Assembly: GCA_026708185.1 (NCBI GenBank)
Contig: JAPOVK010000003.1
Span: 90,929 to 154,928 of the forward strand
Source: Gammaproteobacteria bacterium
Lineage (GTDB): Bacteria > Pseudomonadota > Gammaproteobacteria > Pseudomonadales > Azotimanducaceae
Direction of reading: 5' to 3'
DNA length: 64,000 nucleotides
This document shows, piece by piece, positions 42,021-54,472 of this stretch (positions within the stretch are counted from its first letter, which is position 1; the number at the start of each line of letters is the position of its first letter). The notes below the pieces were generated by a model. That model worked only from the letters and a program-made list of their open reading frames with translations, was not told the DNA's origin and ran no database searches. The position numbers and the translations under genes were made by a program.

Positions 42021-43469
42021 GTGGCGGACGAGGGGTGGTGGAACGGTGAGTCGACGGTAGATTCTATTTGGTGGTCCTGCTTGCGCAGGCTGAACGAGGA
42101 GTTGGCCGCGGAAGAGTTCCACGCCTGGATCAGGCCTTTGCAGCCCCGTTCCATGGATGGCCGTCTCGAGCTGCTTGCCCCCAACCGGTACGTCCGCGAA
42201 CGCGTCGAGGACGTCTACCTGCTACGCATCGCCGAACTCGTTGCGGAGATCGACGACGACGGTCGCCTCGACGGCGTCGACCTCGTGGTCGGGTCACGCG
42301 AACGCCAGCCCGGCACGCCTTTGCCCGCTCCTCGTCGAAGCCAAGACAGCGAGGGGTTCTCCCACGGCCTTGACGGCCACGCCACCGGCGCACAACCCAA
42401 TGACCGAAAGGCGTCGGCGACTTCGACAGCGCAGCGTCGGGAGGAGCAGCCGCAGGGCCTCAATCCTGGGTTCGTGTTCGAAGCCTTCGTGGAGGGCAAG
42501 TCGAACGACTATGCCAAGGGCGCGGCGTGGCAAGCCGCGGAGAACCCGGGTAGATCCTACAACCCCCTGCTGCTCTACGGCGGTGTCGGCCTCGGCAAGA
42601 CGCACCTGATGCAGGCGGTGGGCAACGAGCTGTTGCGGTCCAACGGCGGCTCGAAGGTGATCTACGTGACTTCGCAGGGATTCACCAACGAAATGGTGCG
42701 GGGAATCCGCACAGGGACGATCAACACGATCATGGAGCGTTTCGGGTCGGTCGATGCGCTGCTGATCGACGACATCCAGTTCTTTGCGGACAAGCTCAAG
42801 GCACAAGAGGAGTTTTTCCATGTCTTCAATGCGGCGCTCGCCAACGATCACCAGATCGTCCTGACCTGCGATCGCTATCCGCGCGAAGTCGAGGGGCTCG
42901 AGGAACGCCTGCAGTCGCGATTTGTCGGCGGGCTCACAGTCGAGGTCGTGCCGCCAGAGCTGGAGACCAGGGTCGCGATCCTGCAGAAGAAGGGCGAAGC
43001 CGAGGGCGTCGAAGTCCCCTACGAAGTAGCCTTCCAGATCGCCGAGCGCATCCGCTCGAGCGTCCGGGAGCTCGAAGGCGCGCTGAAGCGCATCATCCAC
43101 CGCGCACGGTGGACGCGGTCGGAGGTCACCGTCGAACTCATGCACAGCGCCTTGCGTGACCTGTTCGCCGTGCAGGTGCGGCGGATCACGATCGAGAAGA
43201 TCCAGAAGACGTGCGCGGAGTACTTCAACATCAAGCAGTCGGACATGATCTCCAATCGGCGTCCTCGGACAATCGCCCGGCCGCGCCAGATCGCGATGGC
43301 ACTCGCCAAGGAGCTGACGAACCACTCGCTACCGGAGATCGGCGATCGATTCGGCGGCCGGGACCATACGACGGTGCTCTACGCCTGCCGACGCATCGAT
43401 GCCCTGCGCGCGAGCGACACGGACATTGCCGAGGACTACAAGAACCTCTACCGGCTCTTAAACAATTGA
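42021..43469 (+). CDS. dnaA: Chromosomal replication initiator DnaA
   Basis: 482 residues from GTG 42021; the family N-terminus (DSIWWSCLRRLNEELAAEEFHAWIRPLQ) starts at about codon 14, so this start or a close one is right. An ATG at 41910 would add 37 unlikely residues. A variable linker (about 95-145) precedes the AAA+ domain: GGVGLGKT (187-194), DALLIDDIQFF, and arginine-finger and sensor regions. The C-terminal DNA-binding signature is RPRQIAMALAKELTNHSLPEIGDRFGGRDHTTVLYACR. It opens the origin and initiates replication. Confidence 0.96.
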   Translation: MADEGWWNGESTVDSIWWSCLRRLNEELAAEEFHAWIRPLQPRSMDGRLELLAPNRYVRERVEDVYLLRIAELVAEIDDDGRLDGVDLVVGSRERQPGTPLPAPRRSQDSEGFSHGLDGHATGAQPNDRKASATSTAQRREEQPQGLNPGFVFEAFVEGKSNDYAKGAAWQAAENPGRSYNPLLLYGGVGLGKTHLMQAVGNELLRSNGGSKVIYVTSQGFTNEMVRGIRTGTINTIMERFGSVDALLIDDIQFFADKLKAQEEFFHVFNAALANDHQIVLTCDRYPREVEGLEERLQSRFVGGLTVEVVPPELETRVAILQKKGEAEGVEVPYEVAFQIAERIRSSVRELEGALKRIIHRARWTRSEVTVELMHSALRDLFAVQVRRITIEKIQKTCAEYFNIKQSDMISNRRPRTIARPRQIAMALAKELTNHSLPEIGDRFGGRDHTTVLYACRRIDALRASDTDIAEDYKNLYRLLNN

Positions 43470-43522
43470 TCTCGAAGACCCACTAGCGAAGACAAGCGAC
43501 CCGATGATCAGGATAGTGAGCC

Positions 43523-44689
43523 ATGCGATTTAGGACCAGCCGTGACACCTTGCTGAGGCCCCTGCGGGTGGCGACCGGCGTCGTCGAGCGGCGCCAGACC
43601 CTGCCGGTGCTGGGCAATCTGCTCGTCGAGGCCAACGACGACGGTCTGACATTGCGCGGCACCGACCTCGAAGTGGAGATCGTCGCGCGTTTGACGAGTG
43701 GCATAGACGTGGAACAGGCGGGTTCCACGACGATTCCAGCGCACAAGTTGACAGACATCTGGCAGTCGCTGCCAGATGGAATAGATGTCAGCGTGGCGTT
43801 GGAGCAGGACCGTGCCGTTGTCCGATCGGGGCGCAGCCGTTTTGCTTTGGCCACGATTCCCGCCGCGGAGTTCCCGACGGAGCGTTCGACACGTGATCTA
43901 GCGGACTCCGCGTCCGCGGACGAGTCGGCTGACCCGGTGGCGGACGAGTCGGAGGTGGACATCGTGCTGCCCCGGGCCGACATGCACAAGCTGTTGGAGC
44001 GCACCAAGTTCGCCATGGCCAACGGCGATCCGCGGTACTTCCTGAACGGACTGCTGCTTGAGCTCACCAATCACAGTCTTCGCGCGGCAGCGTCGGACGG
44101 TCATCGCATGGCGCTCTGCACGCTCGACGGCGGTGCTGCGGGCTTGCAGGACCGGGAGCGGGCGATCATTCCACGCAAAAGCGTGCAAGACCTCGAACGA
44201 CTCATCGGCGACAGCGACGAGGATGTGCACCTGGCGGTGGGCAAGACGCGGCTCCGTGCGTCCCAAGGGGACTATACGCTTACGACGAAACTCGTCGACG
44301 GTCCGTATCCCGATGTTGACCGGCTGATCCCACGCAACACCGACCACTCGGTCACGGGAGATCGGGAGACCTTGCGCCAGGCGCTGCATCGGGCGGCGAT
44401 CCTGTCCAACGACCGGGCACCGGAAGTCCGCCTGACCATGGATGGGGAGCTGCTCACGATCCGAGCGACTAACCCGGAACACGAAGAAGCCGAGGAGTTG
44501 GTCGCGGTGGACTACGACGGCGCCCAGACCACGGAGATCGGCTTCAATGCGCGTTACATTCAGGACGTTTTGAATGCCTTTGACACGGAGTCGATCCGCG
44601 TGTCGATGCCGGAGGGCAACGCCATTGCGCTAATCGAGGGGCCGGGGGCGGAGGACTGCCTGTACATCGTCATGCCCGTGCGGCTGTGA
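43523..44689 (+). CDS. dnaN: DNA polymerase III beta subunit (sliding clamp)
   Basis: 388 residues, about 20 longer than E. coli DnaN. Three clamp domains are apparent, with RQTLPVLGNLL, RYFLNGLLLELTNHSLRAAASDGHRMALC and the C-terminal YIVMPVRL. The extra length is an acidic, low-complexity linker (about residues 120-142, SASADESADPVADESE) between domains 1 and 2. At DNA level GCGGACGAGTCGG recurs 24 bases apart there, a small in-frame duplication. It lies 53 bases after dnaA. Confidence 0.96.
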   Translation: MRFRTSRDTLLRPLRVATGVVERRQTLPVLGNLLVEANDDGLTLRGTDLEVEIVARLTSGIDVEQAGSTTIPAHKLTDIWQSLPDGIDVSVALEQDRAVVRSGRSRFALATIPAAEFPTERSTRDLADSASADESADPVADESEVDIVLPRADMHKLLERTKFAMANGDPRYFLNGLLLELTNHSLRAAASDGHRMALCTLDGGAAGLQDRERAIIPRKSVQDLERLIGDSDEDVHLAVGKTRLRASQGDYTLTTKLVDGPYPDVDRLIPRNTDHSVTGDRETLRQALHRAAILSNDRAPEVRLTMDGELLTIRATNPEHEEAEELVAVDYDGAQTTEIGFNARYIQDVLNAFDTESIRVSMPEGNAIALIEGPGAEDCLYIVMPVRL

Positions 44690-44723
44690 CGTTGCCCCGT
44701 CCTGCTCCGGGCGTTGGTTGCAG

Positions 44724-45794
44724 GTGGTCGTAGAGCGTCTCGATGTCGAGAACGTCCGCAATATCGAAGCTGCGCACTTGGAGTTTGATGCGGGTCTGAA
44801 CCTGCTCGTGGGTCCCAATGGGGCCGGCAAGACGGCCGCTTTGGAGGCGCTGCACCTAGTCTTCCGCGGTCGTTCGTTCCGCACGACCCGCACCGAGCGC
44901 GTGGTCCGTCATGGCGCGGCGCGCTTGGCGGTCGGCGCCGGTTGCCGGGATCCTGGCCAAGGGCGCATCCGCGTGTCTTACGTGCGCGATGGCGGGCGCG
45001 TGGAACTGGCCCGGGACGGCCATACGGTGCGCCAGTCGTCGGTCATCGCGCTGCTGCAGCCGATCCAACTCCTTCTCCCGGATCTGTCCGACCTTGTGTT
45101 CGGGGCCCCTGCGACGCGGCGCCAGTGGCTGGATTGGGGCGCGTTTCACGTGAAACACGGCCACGCCGCGACGCTGCGCGACTACCTGCGCGTCCTGCGC
45201 CACCGCAACGCGCTGTTGCGCGTGGATGATCGTCAGACGCTCAGCGTGTGGACGGAGCAGGTCGCGGAACTCGGGGAGCGGGTCGCCCAGAATCGGCGTG
45301 ACTACTTCGAAACGGTGAAACCGGACATCGAAGAATCCTTGCTCGCCCTGCAGGCCGAGATTGCCGTAACAGTCGACTACTGGCCCGGCTGGCGTGGCGA
45401 AGACTTGGCCGAAACGCTAGGCGAACAGCATGATCGCGATGTAAAATCGGGCCTGACCAACGCGGGGCCGCATCGAGCGGACATCGGAATCAAGTGCGAG
45501 CAGGGCGACGCTTCGGAAGTGTTGTCCCGCGGGCAGGGCAAGGTCGTCGCTAGCGCGTTGCGACTCGCCCAGGCCAGACACCTGGCGACGGCGGGCCGAC
45601 GATCTTTGTTTCTCATCGACGATGTCGGCGCCGAGCTCGACGAGGCTCACAGCGAACGACTCGCCACGGTGCTTGACGACATGGATTGTCAGATCGTTGC
45701 CACCTCGGCGAATCCCGGTGCGGGAGATGTGTTGCGCGGTAGCCGCGGCGGTCGACTGTTTCACGTGGAACACGGGCGGCTCACCGCCGCTTGA
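44724..45794 (+). CDS. recF: DNA replication and repair protein RecF
   Basis: 356 residues from GTG 44724 (or TTG 44718). ABC-type SMC-like ATPase: RNIEAAHLEFDAGLNLLVG then PNGAGKTAALEALH (Walker A), the signature-like VLSRGQGKVVASALRLAQA and Walker B SLFLIDDVGAELD. It loads RecA at gaps and restarts forks. It keeps the standard place between dnaN and gyrB, 34 bases after dnaN. There is no strong ribosome site, so coupling to dnaN is possible. Confidence 0.95.
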   Translation: MVVERLDVENVRNIEAAHLEFDAGLNLLVGPNGAGKTAALEALHLVFRGRSFRTTRTERVVRHGAARLAVGAGCRDPGQGRIRVSYVRDGGRVELARDGHTVRQSSVIALLQPIQLLLPDLSDLVFGAPATRRQWLDWGAFHVKHGHAATLRDYLRVLRHRNALLRVDDRQTLSVWTEQVAELGERVAQNRRDYFETVKPDIEESLLALQAEIAVTVDYWPGWRGEDLAETLGEQHDRDVKSGLTNAGPHRADIGIKCEQGDASEVLSRGQGKVVASALRLAQARHLATAGRRSLFLIDDVGAELDEAHSERLATVLDDMDCQIVATSANPGAGDVLRGSRGGRLFHVEHGRLTAA

Positions 45795-49006
<3,212 letters not shown>

Positions 49007-49010
49007 TTAT

Positions 49011-50456
49011 TTACGTTCTCCAATATTCCGGTGTGAGCACGATGAGAAGCGTGAATATCTCGAGTCGTCCGAGGAGCATGGCCAGCATCAGCACCCACTT
49101 CGCGGCGGCTGGCAGGTCCTGGTAGTTGCTGGCGACCTCGCCGAGACCGGGCCCGAGATTGTTGAGGTTCGCAGCGACCGCCGAGAATGCCGACAGGAAG
49201 TCGAGATCGGAGATGGCGAGAAGGATGCAGACCATTGCCACGAAGGCGATCAGGTAGATGGCGAAGAAGCCCCATACGGCGTCCACGGCCCGGTCCGGGA
49301 CGAGACGGTCGCCGAACTTGATGAGGAAGACGCCGTTGGGGTGGATCAGGCGGCGTATCTCGCGTAGCCCCTGGCGATAGATCAGAAGCACGCGGTACAT
49401 CTTCAAGCCGCCCGCGGTGGAACCGGCACAGCCGCCGGCGAAAGCCGTGAACACCATGACCACGGTCGCAACGACAGGCCAGGCGTCGTGGTCCGTGGTG
49501 GTAAAGCCGGTGGTCGTCGCGATCGAAACGGCGTGGAAGAGCCCGTCGCGCACCGGGGAGTCGGTCGCTTCGGGCGCCAGGGCGAGGGTCGCGATGACCA
49601 CCGCGGCGGCCACGGCCAGAACGCCGAGGTAGAGCCTGAGTTCGGAGTCGCGGGCGTAGATGGAGAACCGCCTGCGTACCAGCACCGCGAAGTGCAGCGC
49701 GAAGCTGATGCCGGCGATGGTCATGAAGGCGATCGCGACGGACTCGACCGCGCGAGAATCGAAGAAGCCGAGGCTTGAGTCGTGCGTCGAGAAACCGCCG
49801 ATGGCGACGGTCGAGAAGGCGTGGCAGATCGCGTCGAATACACCCATGCCGGCGACCCAGTAGGCGACCCCGCAAGCGACCGTCAACCCCAGGTAGATGA
49901 GCCAGAGCGCCTTGGCCGTCCCCGCGATTCGCGGCGTCAACTTGGCGTCCTTCACGGGTCCGGGGGACTCGGTGCGGTACAACTGCATGCCGCCGACCCC
50001 GAGCATGGGCAACACGGCGACGGCCAGAACGATGATCCCCATGCCGCCGAGCCACTGCAGCAACTGGCGGTAGAACAGGATCGACCGCGGCAGTTCGTCG
50101 AGCCCGGTGACCACGGTCGCTCCGGTGGTCGTCAACCCGGAAAGGGATTCGAATGCGGCGTCGGTGAAGGAACTAGTGACGTCGGGTGCCATGAACAACG
50201 GCACGGCGCCGGTAAAGCCCAAGCCCAGGTAGAACAGGACGGTGATCAGGAAACCATCGCGGCTGCGCAATTCGAGGCCGCCGCGACCCGCCAGCCAGAA
50301 TACGACACCGGCGCTGGCGTTGATGAGCAGCGCGATCAGAAAGACGCTCACCGTCGGCTCGTCGTAGATCCAGGCGACCAGCATCGGAATGAGCTGTGCC
50401 GAGCTGAACAGCAGAAGTAAGCCGCCGGTGATGCGCAGGATTGGCCGCAACCGCAT
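49011..50456 (-). CDS. trkH: Potassium uptake protein TrkH
   Basis: 481 residues of four M1-P-M2 repeats. Selectivity-filter loops are SLSGLTTTGATV, HAFSTVAIGGFST, HAVSIATTTGFTT and AVAANLNNLGPGLG. The family N-terminus (LRPILRITGGLLLLFSSAQLIPMLV) is present. It forms the K+ channel-like pore gated by the cytoplasmic TrkA ring. It is encoded between trkA (43 bases upstream) and plsC. Confidence 0.95.
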   Translation of the reverse strand: MRLRPILRITGGLLLLFSSAQLIPMLVAWIYDEPTVSVFLIALLINASAGVVFWLAGRGGLELRSRDGFLITVLFYLGLGFTGAVPLFMAPDVTSSFTDAAFESLSGLTTTGATVVTGLDELPRSILFYRQLLQWLGGMGIIVLAVAVLPMLGVGGMQLYRTESPGPVKDAKLTPRIAGTAKALWLIYLGLTVACGVAYWVAGMGVFDAICHAFSTVAIGGFSTHDSSLGFFDSRAVESVAIAFMTIAGISFALHFAVLVRRRFSIYARDSELRLYLGVLAVAAAVVIATLALAPEATDSPVRDGLFHAVSIATTTGFTTTDHDAWPVVATVVMVFTAFAGGCAGSTAGGLKMYRVLLIYRQGLREIRRLIHPNGVFLIKFGDRLVPDRAVDAVWGFFAIYLIAFVAMVCILLAISDLDFLSAFSAVAANLNNLGPGLGEVASNYQDLPAAAKWVLMLAMLLGRLEIFTLLIVLTPEYWRT

Positions 50457-50499
50457 GGGTCAAGATCCGGGAACGCGGCGGTGGTAGCGCGGATGCACG

Positions 50500-51960
50500 C
50501 TAGAAAAAGCTCAAGCCGACTTGGAACAGGCGCTCGACCGCGCGGATGCGCCCCTTGTCGATCATGAACAGGACGACGTGATCCCCGTTCTTTATGACCA
50601 CGTCGTCCGCTGCGATGATGGGTTCGTCGCCCCGGACGATGGCGCCAATGGTCACCCCCGCGGGGAGTGAGATCTGCCCGACGCTGCGATCGACCACGCG
50701 AGAAGTCCGGGCGTCGCCATGCACCACCGCCTCGAGGGCTTCCGCAGCACCGCGACGCAGGCGATGGACGCGAGCCACGTCACCCCGGCGGACATGCGAG
50801 AGGATCGAACTGGTGGTGGCGAGTTGCGGCGACACGGCGATGTCGATGTCGCTCCCCTGCACGACGTCCACGTAGGCCGGCTTGGTGATCAACGACAACA
50901 CCTGGCGGACGCCAAGCCGTTTCGCCAGCAACGCCGACATGATGTTCACTTCGTCGTTGTTGGTGACGGCGCAGAATGCGTCCGTGTCCTCGATGTTCTC
51001 CTCGATCAACAGGTCACGATTGGTAGCGTCGCCGAGGATGGCGACGCCCGATGAGAGGCGTTCTGCGACCACCTGCGCGCGGGACTCAGCGAACTCGATC
51101 ACCTTGACATGGAACTGGTTCTCGATTGCCCGCGCGAGGAGCAGGCCGATGTTGCCGCCGCCGGCGATGATGACGCGCTTGAATCGGCCCTCGAGATGGC
51201 GCATCTCCGCCATGACCGCGTTGATGTCGTCGGCGGCGGCGATGAAGAACACGTCGTCGTCGACCTCGACGACCGTGTCGGCCGTTGGGATGATGGGGCG
51301 GCCTTGGCGGAAGATCGCCACGACCTTGGTATCCACGTTGGGGATGTGCTCCCGCAGGGACCGCAGCTCCTGGCCAACCAGGGGCCCGCCGTGATAGGTG
51401 CGTACCGCGACCAGCTTGACGCGGCCGTCGGCGAAATCGAGCACCTGCAGAGCGCCCGGGTACTGGAGCAATTCCTTGATCTGCTCCATGACCGCCCGCT
51501 CTGGATTGATGAGCACGTCGATTGGCATGTGCTCGCGGCTGAAGAACTCGAACCCTTCCTTGCGAGGGGCAATGCCCCCGCCCGCCGCTTCGCGGCGGGG
51601 GCGCACCCCCGCTGAGGGCTCCGCATCGTCCCCGTTGGGCCCGGTGATGTATTCGTTGGAACGGATGCGGGCGATCTTGCGGGGCGTCTTGAACAGCGAG
51701 TAGCACACCTGGCAGGCCACCATGTTGACTTCGTCGCTGTTGGTGACGGCGATCAACAGGTCGACGTCGTCGGCGCCGGCGGCGAGCAACGTGTCCGGGC
51801 GCGAGGCGTGGCCGTGGACCGTCTGGATGTCCAGGCGATCCTTGAGCTCCTTGAGGCGGCCGGCGTCCTCGTCCACCAACGTGATGTCGAAGTCCTCGCT
51901 AGCGAGGTTCTCGGCCAGCGTACCCCCGGTCTGACCAGCACCGAGAATCAGGATCTTCAT
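50500..51960 (-). CDS. trkA: Trk system potassium uptake regulator TrkA, with a repeat-derived insert
   Basis: 486 residues from ATG 51960 (MKILILGAGQTGGTLAENL); E. coli TrkA has 458. Two RCK units each contain a Rossmann NAD-binding motif (GAGQTGG, GGGNIGL) and a TrkA_C domain. Between ARIRSNEYITGPNGDDA and HMPIDVLINPERAVMEQI about 28 extra residues occur compared with E. coli. Most of them (EPSAGVRPRREAAGGGIAPRKEG) are encoded by the palindromic repeat at 51557-51621. The insert is in frame and lies in a surface loop before the first TrkA_C domain, so function is probably kept. Confidence 0.94.
   Translation of the reverse strand: MKILILGAGQTGGTLAENLASEDFDITLVDEDAGRLKELKDRLDIQTVHGHASRPDTLLAAGADDVDLLIAVTNSDEVNMVACQVCYSLFKTPRKIARIRSNEYITGPNGDDAEPSAGVRPRREAAGGGIAPRKEGFEFFSREHMPIDVLINPERAVMEQIKELLQYPGALQVLDFADGRVKLVAVRTYHGGPLVGQELRSLREHIPNVDTKVVAIFRQGRPIIPTADTVVEVDDDVFFIAAADDINAVMAEMRHLEGRFKRVIIAGGGNIGLLLARAIENQFHVKVIEFAESRAQVVAERLSSGVAILGDATNRDLLIEENIEDTDAFCAVTNNDEVNIMSALLAKRLGVRQVLSLITKPAYVDVVQGSDIDIAVSPQLATTSSILSHVRRGDVARVHRLRRGAAEALEAVVHGDARTSRVVDRSVGQISLPAGVTIGAIVRGDEPIIAADDVVIKNGDHVVLFMIDKGRIRAVERLFQVGLSFF
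51557..51621 (-). repeat. Palindromic repeat copy inside trkA
   Basis: Read on the minus strand it starts GAGCCCTCAGCGGGGG and ends TGCCCCTCGCAAG, as in the yidD and egtB copies. The core is longer and carries a different hairpin (CCCCCGCCGC-GAA-GCGGCGGG). About 65 bp, read in a third reading frame. Confidence 0.75.
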
Positions 51961-52112
51961 GGGCGATATTCTAGCGGTGCTGCGCCCCGCCAAGGAGGCA
52001 CAGCCCCTGCGAAAGAGGTGGGAGGTCTGCTACGAGGGCAATCGCGCCAATCCTGACCAGCGACCAGGCGCGACGCCTGCTTGAGGCGCTCGAGGCCAGC
52101 GCTGGGGCGGCG

Positions 52113-52943
52113 TTGGTCAGCCTGGATCTTGGCCGCTCCGAATCCGAGGTTGAGCTCCGCGAGGATGGCGCCTTGATCGGCGGTGCCTTGGTGACGAAAA
52201 GCGCCTTGCTGAGCGTCGCTCGTGCTCCGGGCAAGTGCTTCGAGGTCGCCGATGGCGTTGCGAGCCCCGTCGCGGTGCACTCCGACGAGACGGGCTGGTC
52301 GCGATCGCTCGTGCCGACCGGCGACGCGCCGACGACACTGGTCGCGGGCTTCGCCATGCACCGGGTCGTGGACACCACCCCGCTCGCGGACACCCGGGCG
52401 AAGATCCGGGCGCTCGGTAAGCCGCGAGGCCGGGGTCTGGACACCGCCACGGGCCTCGGCTACACGGCGATCGAACTCGCCCGGACGTGCACCGAGGTGG
52501 TTACCGTGGAACGGGATCCTGCCGCCATCGCCCTGGCCCGACGGAACCCGTGGTCTGTCGAGCTCTTCGAGTCGCCGAACATCGAGCTGATCGTCGGTGA
52601 TGCGACGGAGGTCGTGAAAGCGTTCGCTGCGGGGGAGTTCGCCCTCGTGCTCCATGACCCGCCCGCGGTGCAGCTTGGCGGCGAACTCTACGCCGGGACG
52701 TTCTATGCCGAGTTGAAGCGGATACTCAAGCCCGGCGGCCGGCTCTTCCACTACGTTGGCGATCCGAAAAGCGGCGCGGGCGGGCGTGCGGTTCGAGGGG
52801 TGATCCGACGGCTTGCGGCCGCGGGTTTCGTCGACATTCGGACTGATCCGCGCGCGTTCGGGGTGACCGCGCGTGCCGGCAGAGGGCGCGTCCGCTACTC
52901 GAGGGCGCCGAGACGCGCGCCTTCGAAGAAGATGCGCGGGTAG
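52113..52943 (+). CDS. Class I SAM-dependent methyltransferase (COG2521-like)
   Basis: 276 residues from TTG 52113 as written. The SAM site is GRGLDTATGLGYTAIELAR, followed by VVTVERDPAAIALARRN, the catalytic-type VLHDPPAVQ and LKPGGRLFHYVG. Coding-like sequence continues in frame upstream (ILTSDQARRLLEALEASAGAA) without ATG, GTG or TTG, so the true start may be a rare codon near 52040-52060, below GGGAGG. It lies between trkA and fmt, where rsmB is usual, but lacks the RsmB motifs. Target unknown. Its end overlaps fmt by 49 bases, convergently. Confidence 0.72.
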   Translation: MVSLDLGRSESEVELREDGALIGGALVTKSALLSVARAPGKCFEVADGVASPVAVHSDETGWSRSLVPTGDAPTTLVAGFAMHRVVDTTPLADTRAKIRALGKPRGRGLDTATGLGYTAIELARTCTEVVTVERDPAAIALARRNPWSVELFESPNIELIVGDATEVVKAFAAGEFALVLHDPPAVQLGGELYAGTFYAELKRILKPGGRLFHYVGDPKSGAGGRAVRGVIRRLAAAGFVDIRTDPRAFGVTARAGRGRVRYSRAPRRAPSKKMRG

Positions 52944-53827
52944 CCGTTCGCGGCGCTCACGATCGCCAGCGGCGTGCCCTTGCCGCGATTGAGCTGCACG
53001 GTGTCGAGCACGAGCCGGCCAACACCGCAGGCCACGGACCAGGCGTTCTCGTCCCGCACGAGGGTGCCGGGCGCGCACGGGGCGTCGTGTTGGGCGGGAC
53101 GCGCGGCGAGGATGCGAATGCGCGTGCCGTCGTCCGCGGTCGTATACGCCGCCAAGCGACCGCTGAGGGCGCGCACCTGCCGGTCCAGGGCGGTGGCGTC
53201 CCGGCTCCAGTGTATGACGGCGTCGTCGGCGGACAGCTTGTGCGCGTAGGTCGCCTTGGCGTGGTCCTGCGGGCGCGGCGCATCGGTTCCCAGCCGGTCC
53301 AGGGTGTCGAGCATGGCTTCGGCGCCGAGGCGCGCCAGCGCGTCCGTTACTTCCGCCCCGGTGCTCTTCTCATCCAGCGGCAGATGCCGGCGGCAGTAGA
53401 CCGGCCCGGTGTCCAAGCCCGCGTCCACCTGCATGATCGTGACGCCGGTTTCGCGGTCGCCGGCCATGATGGCCCGCTCCACCGGCGCCGCGCCCCGCCA
53501 CTGCGGCAGCAGCGAGGCGTGCACGTTCAGGCAGCCGTGACGCGGCGCGGCGAGGACGGCGTCCGGCAGCAAAAGCCCGTAGGCGGCCACCACGACGGCG
53601 TCGAACGCAGATAGTGCGTTGGCCTCCGGCTCGAGTTTCGTGGGCGTGCGCACATCGATGCCGCGCACATCGGCCAGCCGCCGCACCGGGCTCGGCGACA
53701 GCTTGCGGCCGCGCCCGGCGCGCCGATCCGGCTGCGTGTAGACGGTGGTGAGGTCGTGATCGGACGCGAGCAGGCGTTCAAGGATCGTCGCCGCGAACGG
53801 TGCCGTGCCGGCGAAGGCGAGTCGCAA
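52895..53827 (-). CDS. fmt: Methionyl-tRNA formyltransferase
   Basis: 310 residues. The N-terminal formyltransferase domain carries MRLAFAGTAPFAATILERLL, the folate-site signature NVHASLLPQWRGAAPVERAI and GVTIMQVDAGLDTGPV (catalytic N-H-D set). The C-terminal OB-like domain ends RIFFEGARLGALE. It formylates initiator Met-tRNA. It lies 12 bases after def on the same strand, the common def-fmt unit. Confidence 0.96.
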   Translation of the reverse strand: MRLAFAGTAPFAATILERLLASDHDLTTVYTQPDRRAGRGRKLSPSPVRRLADVRGIDVRTPTKLEPEANALSAFDAVVVAAYGLLLPDAVLAAPRHGCLNVHASLLPQWRGAAPVERAIMAGDRETGVTIMQVDAGLDTGPVYCRRHLPLDEKSTGAEVTDALARLGAEAMLDTLDRLGTDAPRPQDHAKATYAHKLSADDAVIHWSRDATALDRQVRALSGRLAAYTTADDGTRIRILAARPAQHDAPCAPGTLVRDENAWSVACGVGRLVLDTVQLNRGKGTPLAIVSAANGYPRIFFEGARLGALE

Positions 53828-53839
53828 GAAGCCTCCTCC

Positions 53840-54355
53840 TCAGCGTTGCCCGTTGGATCGCGCCGCGCCTTGTTTCTTAAGCTTGCTCTTGATGCGCTGT
53901 CGCTTGAGACGCGACAGGTAGTCCACGAACAGCTTGCCGTCTAGGTGGTCGCGTTCGTGCTGGATGCACACGGCGAGCAGTCCTTCGGCCTCGAGTTCGA
54001 ACGGCCTGCCGTCGCGGCCGAGTGCGGCCACGCGAATGTGGTCGGCGCGTTTGACGGTCTCGAAGAAGCCGGGCACGGAGAGGCAGCCCTCCTCGCGCTC
54101 CTGGAACCCGTCGGCGCGTTCTATGACCGGGTTGACGAAGGCATGGGGTTCGTTGCGCTGCTCGGAGGTGTCGACGACGATGACCCGCTTGTGGACGTTG
54201 ACCTGGGTGGCGGACAGGCCGATTCCCGGCGCCGCGTACATGGTCTCGAGCAGGTCGTCGATCAGTTGCCGAACGGGCGCATCGACCGTAGCGACCGGTT
54301 CCGCGTGGGTGCGCAGCCTGGGGTCGGGGTAGTGGAGGATCGGCAGCAGGGCCAT
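53840..54355 (-). CDS. def: Peptide deformylase
   Basis: 171 residues. All three metal-site motifs are present: GIGLSATQV (G-x-G-x-A-A/S-x-Q), EGCLS with the Cys ligand, and HERDHLDG (H-E-x-x-H type). It removes the N-formyl group from nascent proteins. The C-terminal [14 protein letters not shown] is the usual basic helix. It is the first gene of def-fmt; it is divergent from dprA, with the lysM gene that many relatives carry here missing. Confidence 0.96.
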   Translation of the reverse strand: MALLPILHYPDPRLRTHAEPVATVDAPVRQLIDDLLETMYAAPGIGLSATQVNVHKRVIVVDTSEQRNEPHAFVNPVIERADGFQEREEGCLSVPGFFETVKRADHIRVAALGRDGRPFELEAEGLLAVCIQHERDHLDGKLFVDYLSRLKRQRIKSKLKKQGAARSNGQR

Positions 54356-54472
54356 GCGTCGCTTCGGTCAATCGTACATTGCGAATGGTGGCACAACGTC
54401 GGGTCAATATCCTACAGAACGTCGCGGCGTTGACCAGCATCCCGCCAGGAATGCGTGGTCTAGCATGCGCGA

